A stretch of 15,849 nt of DNA, from positions 1 to 15,849 of the forward strand of contig JAYUSF010000198.1 in the NCBI GenBank assembly GCA_043755815.1, written 5' to 3'. Shown piece by piece: positions 7,480 to 13,400 of this stretch (within the stretch, counting starts at the first letter, position 1; each line of letters starts with the position of its first letter). Under the pieces are notes generated by a model. That model saw nothing but the letters and a program-made list of their open reading frames with translations. It was not told the DNA's origin and made no database searches. Origin of the DNA: CAIWAH01 sp043755815 (lineage in GTDB: Bacteria > Verrucomicrobiota > Verrucomicrobiia > Limisphaerales > UBA9464). The position numbers and the translations under genes are program-made.

Positions 7480-9053
7480 GGCTTGGACTTTTTCAGGACG
7501 GATGGTGCTGGCTTCAATGGCCACAGCGACAGGGAATCTACGCGGACGTTAGCAAGGTCGCCGGTTTCGGCCAGCGACAATGTCAGCTCCGGCGAGTCGG
7601 GCAGCATGAGGTCGGTCAGCACGCTCTCGCCACCTTGTGCGAAGACCTCCACGGACGAGGTGTCGAGCAGGAGTCTCAGTTCGAGCTTGCCGTTCAAGAT
7701 CCGCAGGGGCGCGGTATGAACCGCGGCGAAGGCGGGACTGAAGTCGCTCCGGCCAGAGCGGCTCCGGTCGATGCGGAGGGTCCCGGCCTTGAAGTCGGCT
7801 TCGACCCGGGTTTCTCCGGTGCTGCCGTGGCGGCACACCAGCGCGATCGCACCGGAACGTGGAACCCCATCCAGCCGCAGGTCCAACTCGGCCAGACCCG
7901 AAGGCACGGACTGCTTCACCAGCCAGGCGTTGGCTGCGGCGAGGTTGGCCCGTCGCAACGAATCACCGCCGATCCGGAGTTTGGCCAATTCGCGCACGGG
8001 CCGTTGCAGCAGGCGGAATCCCGCCGGCGTCTGGCGGAGCTCGAGTTGACGCGGCACAGTCATGGCGCTGCGCCACGGCAGCGTGGGCACGTCGTTGGCG
8101 TAGTCCCAGTTGCTCATCCAGCCGAGCCAGAGCCGGCGTCCGTCGCGCCTTGGGATGTCGCTCCAGGAAACGGCGGCGTAGAAGTCGCGTCCGAAATCGG
8201 CCCAGAGCGCCGCCTGCTTGGCAGAGCCGGCGGGGGCGTCGGCAACGAAGCGTCTGCCGTCAAACTCACCCACGAAATACTGGCAGCCCGAGCCCCCTGC
8301 GGGGCCTCCGGGATTGATGTTCACGATGAGCACCCACTTGGAACCGCCGCCTTCGACCCGCAGCGGGAACAGGTCGGGGCATTCCCAAAGCCCGTTCGTA
8401 GCTCCGGCCCCACCAAACTCGCCGACGTAGTTCCAGCGCTTGAGGTCCGGCGAGGCGTAGAAATGCACCTTGGCTTCCTTGGGCAACGCCACGGTCATCA
8501 CCCAGCGCGAAGTCGGCTCGTGCCACATGACCTTGGGATCGCGGAAGTCCGCCATCTTCAGGTCGAGCACCGGATTGCCGGCGAACTTCGTCCACGTCCG
8601 CCCCTTGTCATTGCTGTAGGCGAGGTGCTGGTTCTGGAGCGGCCGGGTCGTGTAGTGGCCGGTGTAGATCGCGATGAGCGGCGGCTTGCCATCGCGGCCG
8701 AAGCCGCTGGTATTCTTCCAATCCACCACGGCGCTGCCGGAGAAGATCATCACGCCGTTCTCCTCCGCCAACGCCAGCGGCAGGTGCTCCCAGTGCGTGA
8801 GGTTCCGGCTCACCGCGTGCGCCCAGCTCATGTGCCCCCATCGGTTGCCGAAGGGGTTGTTCTGGTAGAACAGGTGATATTCCCCGTCGTAGAACACCAT
8901 CCCGTTCGGGTCATTCATCCACGTGTCAACGGCCGTGAAATGGAACTGGGGACGCCAACGTTGATGGAAGTCCGTCGTCGGTTCCGCCGCGAAGGCCGCC
9001 GCCCATCCGGCCAACGCCGCACAGGCACAGATGAAGGTTCGCATCGCACGCAT
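7476..9053 (-). CDS. Exported GH32 fructan hydrolase (levanase/exo-inulinase/invertase type)
   Basis: A 525-residue glycoside hydrolase family 32 enzyme releasing fructose from fructans or sucrose. A Sec signal peptide covers about residues 1-23 (cleavage near AFA-AEP). The five-bladed propeller shows WMNDPNG at 45-51 with the nucleophile Asp48, FSGSAV at 104-109, NTSGF at 114-118, RDPK at 171-174 (transition-state stabiliser Asp172) and ECPDLF at 224-229 with acid/base Glu224. A beta-sandwich GH32 C-terminal domain follows (about 370-515; note SSVEVFAQGGESVLTD). The NTSGF loop resembles exo-acting levanases and inulinases, but exact linkage preference is not decidable. The start at 9053 is supported by GGAG seven bases upstream; a frame extension to 9170 lacks a signal peptide. 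It is the first gene of the operon, downstream of the operator-like palindromes. Confidence 0.95.
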   Translation of the reverse strand: MRAMRTFICACAALAGWAAAFAAEPTTDFHQRWRPQFHFTAVDTWMNDPNGMVFYDGEYHLFYQNNPFGNRWGHMSWAHAVSRNLTHWEHLPLALAEENGVMIFSGSAVVDWKNTSGFGRDGKPPLIAIYTGHYTTRPLQNQHLAYSNDKGRTWTKFAGNPVLDLKMADFRDPKVMWHEPTSRWVMTVALPKEAKVHFYASPDLKRWNYVGEFGGAGATNGLWECPDLFPLRVEGGGSKWVLIVNINPGGPAGGSGCQYFVGEFDGRRFVADAPAGSAKQAALWADFGRDFYAAVSWSDIPRRDGRRLWLGWMSNWDYANDVPTLPWRSAMTVPRQLELRQTPAGFRLLQRPVRELAKLRIGGDSLRRANLAAANAWLVKQSVPSGLAELDLRLDGVPRSGAIALVCRHGSTGETRVEADFKAGTLRIDRSRSGRSDFSPAFAAVHTAPLRILNGKLELRLLLDTSSVEVFAQGGESVLTDLMLPDSPELTLSLAETGDLANVRVDSLSLWPLKPAPSVLKKSKP

Positions 9054-9060
9054 ATCGTTG

Positions 9061-9064
9061 CTCC
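9061..9064 (-). promoter_or_regulatory. Ribosome-binding site deciding the GH32 start
   Basis: On the minus strand GGAG stands seven bases before the ATG at 9053. This favours the ATG at 9053 over the ATG at 9044 and over the upstream extension to 9170. Confidence 0.65.
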
Positions 9065-9168
9065 GGAGTTCGCTGGCGGCCGCCCCCAAAAGCGGGCTGC
9101 CCGTAGTTCCCGGTGGAGCACCTCCTTCATCGCCTAGTCTGGCCGCTGCGCCAATCCAGTTCTCGCTC

Positions 9169-9195
9169 ACCTGTCAGATTCCTGTGCTGACAGGT
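9169..9195. promoter_or_regulatory. Operator-like inverted repeat, site 1
   Basis: ACCTGTCAG (9169-9177) and CTGACAGGT (9187-9195) form a perfect 9-bp inverted repeat with a 9-base spacer. It lies between the divergent GH32 and regulator genes, where a local repressor would be expected to bind. Binding by the adjacent GntR-LacI regulator is inferred. Confidence 0.7.
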
Positions 9196-9200
9196 GGTTG

Positions 9201-9217
9201 ACCTGACAGTGACAGGT
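9201..9217. promoter_or_regulatory. Operator-like palindrome, site 2
   Basis: ACCTGACA (9201-9208), one central base, then TGACAGGT (9210-9217): a 17-bp palindrome with one mismatched pair, using the same half-site as site 1. The compact geometry is close to that of GntR-type operators. It ends 16 bases before the preferred regulator start and overlaps the alternative GTG start at 9216, so it could also mediate autoregulation. Confidence 0.7.
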
Positions 9218-9233
9218 GCGGCCTGATGGCGGC

Positions 9234-10367
9234 ATGTCCGAATCGGAACCAAAGCATCGGCGCATCTCGCAGGAGCTGAGGCAGGCGATCTTGGCCGGCC
9301 GTCACGCGGTTGGAGCACGGCTGCCGAGCGAGGCGCAGTTGGTGCGGCAGCACGCGGTGTCGCGCCCGACGGTGATCCGGGCGCTGCGGGATCTTGAGGC
9401 GGAGGGATTGATCGAACGCCGCATGGGGTCCGGCAGCTTCGTGCGCCCGCAGTCGGCGATGGCGGGCTCCACGCGGCAGCTTGGACTGCTCATTCCCGGA
9501 CTTGGCCGGACGGAGATCTTCGAACTCATCTGTGGCGAACTTGCGGGCGTGGCCCGCGCCCAGGACTACGGCTTGCTCTGGGGCGGCTCGGAGCACCCGC
9601 GGCATGATGCCGATCTCAGCCTCGAACAGGCCCGCCAGATTTGTCAGCAGTTTACCGAGCGCCGGGTGAGCGGCGTGTTTTTCGCCCCGTTCGAGCTGAT
9701 TCCCCGGCGCGAAGAGGCCAACCGCGAAATCGCCGAACGCCTGCGCATGGCCGGGATTCCGGTCATCTTGATCGACCGCGACCTTGGTCCCTTTCCGAAG
9801 CGCAGCGACTTCGACCTCGTGGGCCTCGACAACATGGCGGCCGGGTTCCTGTTGGCGGAGCATTTCCTGAAGCTGGGTTGCGAGCGTTTCGCTTTCGTCG
9901 CCCGGCCCAATTCGGCGTCCACGGTCGACGCCCGGATCGCCGGGGCGCGGGCCGCCATCGCGACCGAGGGCAGGGAACTGTCGCCGCAGTGGGTCAACCT
10001 GGGCGACCCGGCCGATGCCAAGTTTGTGCGGAAGCTGATGGCCGGGCGCCGGTGGGATGTCCTCCTCTGCGCGAACGACCACACCGCCGCGGAACTGCTG
10101 CGCACCTTGCAGCGGGAGGGGCATCGCGTGCCGGAAGACATCCGCCTCGCCGGCTTCGACAACGTGCGCTACGCCACGCTCCTGTTGCAGCCGCTCACAA
10201 CCATCCACCAGCCCTGCCGCGAGATCGCCGTCGCCGCGATGCGCGCCATGCTGGACCGAATCGCAGAACCATCGCTTCCGCCCCGCAGCCAACTGCTCAC
10301 GCCGTCCCTGGTGATCCGGGAGACGTGCGGGGCGTATCTGAAACGCGAGCGGTTGGCGAAACGGTAA
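9234..10367 (+). CDS. GntR-LacI hybrid transcriptional regulator (probable fructan-locus repressor)
   Basis: A 377-residue DNA-binding regulator. The N-terminal winged helix (about residues 8-72) is GntR-type: AILAGRHAVGARLPSE, then VSRPTVIRALRDLEAEGLI and the wing GSGSFV. The remainder is a LacI/periplasmic-binding-protein-like sensor domain, recognisable from QLGLLIPGL, GVFFAPFE, PVILIDRD, VGLDNMAAGFLLAEHFL, LLCANDHTAAELL and LAGFDNVRYATLL. This is the architecture of AraR-type repressors, whose sensor binds a sugar inducer. It is divergent from the GH32 gene, and the palindromes between them make a local operator system likely; fructose or a fructo-oligosaccharide is the natural candidate effector, by inference. 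The ATG at 9234 is preferred; a GTG at 9216 in frame would add six residues but overlaps the second palindrome. Translation signals are weak for both. Confidence 0.92.
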   Translation: MSESEPKHRRISQELRQAILAGRHAVGARLPSEAQLVRQHAVSRPTVIRALRDLEAEGLIERRMGSGSFVRPQSAMAGSTRQLGLLIPGLGRTEIFELICGELAGVARAQDYGLLWGGSEHPRHDADLSLEQARQICQQFTERRVSGVFFAPFELIPRREEANREIAERLRMAGIPVILIDRDLGPFPKRSDFDLVGLDNMAAGFLLAEHFLKLGCERFAFVARPNSASTVDARIAGARAAIATEGRELSPQWVNLGDPADAKFVRKLMAGRRWDVLLCANDHTAAELLRTLQREGHRVPEDIRLAGFDNVRYATLLLQPLTTIHQPCREIAVAAMRAMLDRIAEPSLPPRSQLLTPSLVIRETCGAYLKRERLAKR

Positions 10368-10379
10368 CGGGAGCATGGA

Positions 10380-10441
10380 CGCCTTCGTCCGCGTCGAAGT
10401 CCGAGGAAACGAACTCGCGGACGAACTCGCGGACGAAGGCG
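10380..10441. repeat. Long inverted repeat with internal 12-bp tandem duplication, between convergent genes
   Basis: CGCCTTCGTCCGCG (10380-10393) is the exact reverse complement of CGCGGACGAAGGCG (10428-10441). Between them ACGAACTCGCGG occurs twice in tandem (10409-10420 and 10421-10432), the second copy running into the right arm. It fills the 95-bp gap between the convergent regulator and cytochrome genes. It may act as a bidirectional transcription barrier or be a REP-like element; no T-run follows on either side. Confidence 0.7.
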
Positions 10442-10462
10442 GGCGCGCTCCTTGCATTCACT

Positions 10463-13400
10463 TCAGTGGTTGAACACAAACTCCGGCGAGTTCAGCAGCG
10501 CCCAGAAGACGTCCTCCGTCGCGGTCTGGCGCGTGGCGTTCTTCGCGCTGAACGCGGCGGTCGCCACTTGGAGCTCCGCGGTCGTCGGTGGGCGGCCAAG
10601 CGTCGACAGGTAAAGTTCATGGACCACCTCCGGGGGTGGCCTGGCGCCCTCGGCCAGCTTTCGGACACGGCCGGCGGGGTTGCTGAGTTTTGCCTGGAGG
10701 TTTTGCGCGTTCATCAGGTGCAGCGACTGCACCACGCTCATCTGCCGGTCGCGTTCGCACGGCGGATCGCTGCTGGGATTCGGCCGGGTGAAGGCGTCCA
10801 TGAAGGGTGACTCGATCTTGTAGCTCCACGTCTGCATCGCGCGGGTGCCCGGGGCCGTCGCCACGAAGGTGTCGGGCACGCCCGTGGCGTCGTTCACGGC
10901 ATCCAGCAGCACCTCGGCCGGCAGGCGGCGACGATAGGCGCGGGAGAAGTTCTTGGTGTCGGCCAGGTTCGATTCGTTGGGGGTCGAGCTGAGCTGGTAA
11001 AGCCGCGACCCGACGATCGTTCGGATCAGGTTCTTCAGGTGGTAGCCGTGGGCGGCGAAGTCGGCGGCCAGCGCGTCGAGCAGCGGTTCGTTGACACACG
11101 GATTCGAGCTGCGGAAGTCGTCCACCGGTTCCACCAGGCCGCGGCCGAAGAACGTCGCCCAGACCCGGTTTACTGCCGCCCGCGCGAAGAACGGGTTGTT
11201 GGTCGAGGTCAGCCAATCGGCAAGCGCCGCGCGCGGATCGGTGCCGTCCGCCGGCTTCAGCACCGGGCCGTCGGGGGCGCGGGGCGACATCACTTTGCCG
11301 GTGACGGGATGTTTCACCTCGCCGCCCGGGGCGAAGTAAAACGTCTCGCGGCCGGCCGAGATCGGCGGCGAAAGGCCGGCACCTTTCTGTTTCACGGGCC
11401 CGAAGAACGCGGCGAACTGGTAGAAGTCGTCCTGGCTCCATTTCTCGTTCGGATGATGATGGCACTTCGCGCACTCCAGCCGGGTGCCGAGGAAGAGCTG
11501 GCTGAACATCGTCGTGAGTTCCGGCGGATCGCGCCGGTCGCGATAAACCACGGCGGGGCCGTCGCGGTGGTTCGAGCCTTCGGTCAGCAGGATTTCACGG
11601 ACGAACTGGTCGTAGGGTTTGTCGGCGCGGAAGCTGGCCCGCAGCCATTCGTCGAGCGTCAGCACGCTCTTCACGCCCACTCGGTCGGGATTCGGCCGCA
11701 GCAGGTCGGCCCATTTGTTGGCCCAGTAGTCGGCGAACTCCGGCCGCTCGAGCAGTTGGTCGATCAGGGCGCGGCGGCGGGCTTGGACTTCCGCTTCAAG
11801 AGCTTCGCTAGGTGAGCCCGCCCTCACCCCGGCCCTCTTCCCCGAGGAGAGGGAGTCGCCCGTTGCGCCAGTCCTGATTCCGGCATCTGACTGACGAGGA
11901 CTGTCCGGCGTTGGACTGAAGCGAGGCGAGGTGCGGGTGGAGTCGGCCGGCGCCGTTACCTTCCCCCTCTCCCCGGGGGAGAGGGCCGGGGTGAGGGCGG
12001 GCCCGGACTGACTTACCTCGGTCGACCTGTCCGGCTTTCCACTCCAAGCGAGCACTGCATTTACGTCAGCCGGCGTGGGCAAGACTCCCAACGCGTCCAG
12101 TGAAGCACGCCGCAGGAACTCGACATCCGAGGACAGGTCCGACGGAAACAATCCCAGCCGCTGGAACTGGGCGTAGGCTAGGTCATCGATGAAGTTTTGG
12201 CGGGGCAGGGTGGTAAACTGTTCCACCGGCAGGACCCGTTCGGAGGGAACCACCACCCGGGAAGCTGCAACCAGCCCCATGTAACGCGCCACGATCACGC
12301 CCTGACCCGTAATCTGGCCCACGCTCAGCCGGCCTGATTCGTCCACCTGCGCGATTTCCTTGTCGTTCGACTCGAAGGCCGCCAGCCGGGTCACGTCGCG
12401 GACTGAGCCGTCGGAATAAACTGCTTCCAGGCGCAGCCGTTGGGAGGCGCCGTGCTGGTAACGCCGTTCGTTCGGGAAGATGGTGAGACGTTCCAGTGAA
12501 GGTTCGTTCGTGAGTGCGAACGACATGCCCTCCTGAATCCAGCGACGCAGCAGCAGGTGAGTTTCCGAGCCAACCTCGAAGCGTTTGCCGCCCTCATGCG
12601 CCACGAGTCCCAGCGGCTTCCGGAGCAGCAGGCTTTCGTCCGATGCCGCCGGGAAAACGCGGCGACCGCGGGTGTCCTTCACGATCTCGGCGTAATCGTG
12701 CTTGGGGTCGTAGGAGAACACGGACAGCTTGAAGCCATTTTGTCCCTCAGGTTTCGCGTGGCACGTGCCGGCCGCGCAGCCGGCGCGGGCCAGCACGGGC
12801 AACACGTCGCGTCCAAAGCTCAGCGGAGCGGCGGCATTCGAGCTGCCAGCAAGACCCGTAGGAGCCAACGTGAGGAGGCTCTGATCTTTTCGGGCAAGGG
12901 TAAGACTCGCCACCCCGTTTCCTACCGCGGCCACCTTCACGGGAATTTCCACCGCCAGTTTGCCGAAGGTCGCCTTAACGGTTCCTTCGCCGACGTTCTG
13001 GGCAAGGATTTCGCCCGTATCGCTCACCATGAACGGCGCCTTCCGACCGGCGCTGAACTTGGCCAACTCGGAGACGTCGTGCTCAAAGCCATCCGCCGTC
13101 GTCGCCGTAAGCAGGCTGCGGGTCCGCGGCGCATCCAGCGAAAGAGCCAGCGCCTTCGGCTCGGCGCTTAGGCCGATGACGGTCGTGGCTTTCAGCGAAG
13201 CCCGTAGCAGCCGACGTGAGGAGGTCCTGTCTGACTGGCCTTGCTGGGGTTGGGGTTGGGAAGTTGGAGTCTCTTCAAGTCGGCCAGTGGGGCCCGCCCT
13301 CACCCCGACCCTCTCCCCCGGGGAGAGGGAGCCGCCCGCAACATTCTGGTTTTCACCTGCGCCAGGCTGACGAGGACCGTTCCGTGTTTGGCTGAATCGA

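Noticed and set aside
9119..9127. Perfect Shine-Dalgarno-like AAGGAGGTG on the minus strand
   Set aside because: No start codon with a plausible protein follows at a usable distance; the GH32 start is about 66 bases further and has its own GGAG.
7464..9137. 557-residue plus-strand open frame
   Set aside because: Antisense shadow of the GH32 gene; the other strand has complete catalytic motifs.
9054..9170. Upstream extension of the GH32 protein to 9170
   Set aside because: It would bury the signal peptide behind 39 residues, while GGAG stands at proper spacing before the ATG at 9053.
9174..10457. 427-residue minus-strand open frame
   Set aside because: Antisense shadow of the GntR-LacI regulator, with no recognisable domain.
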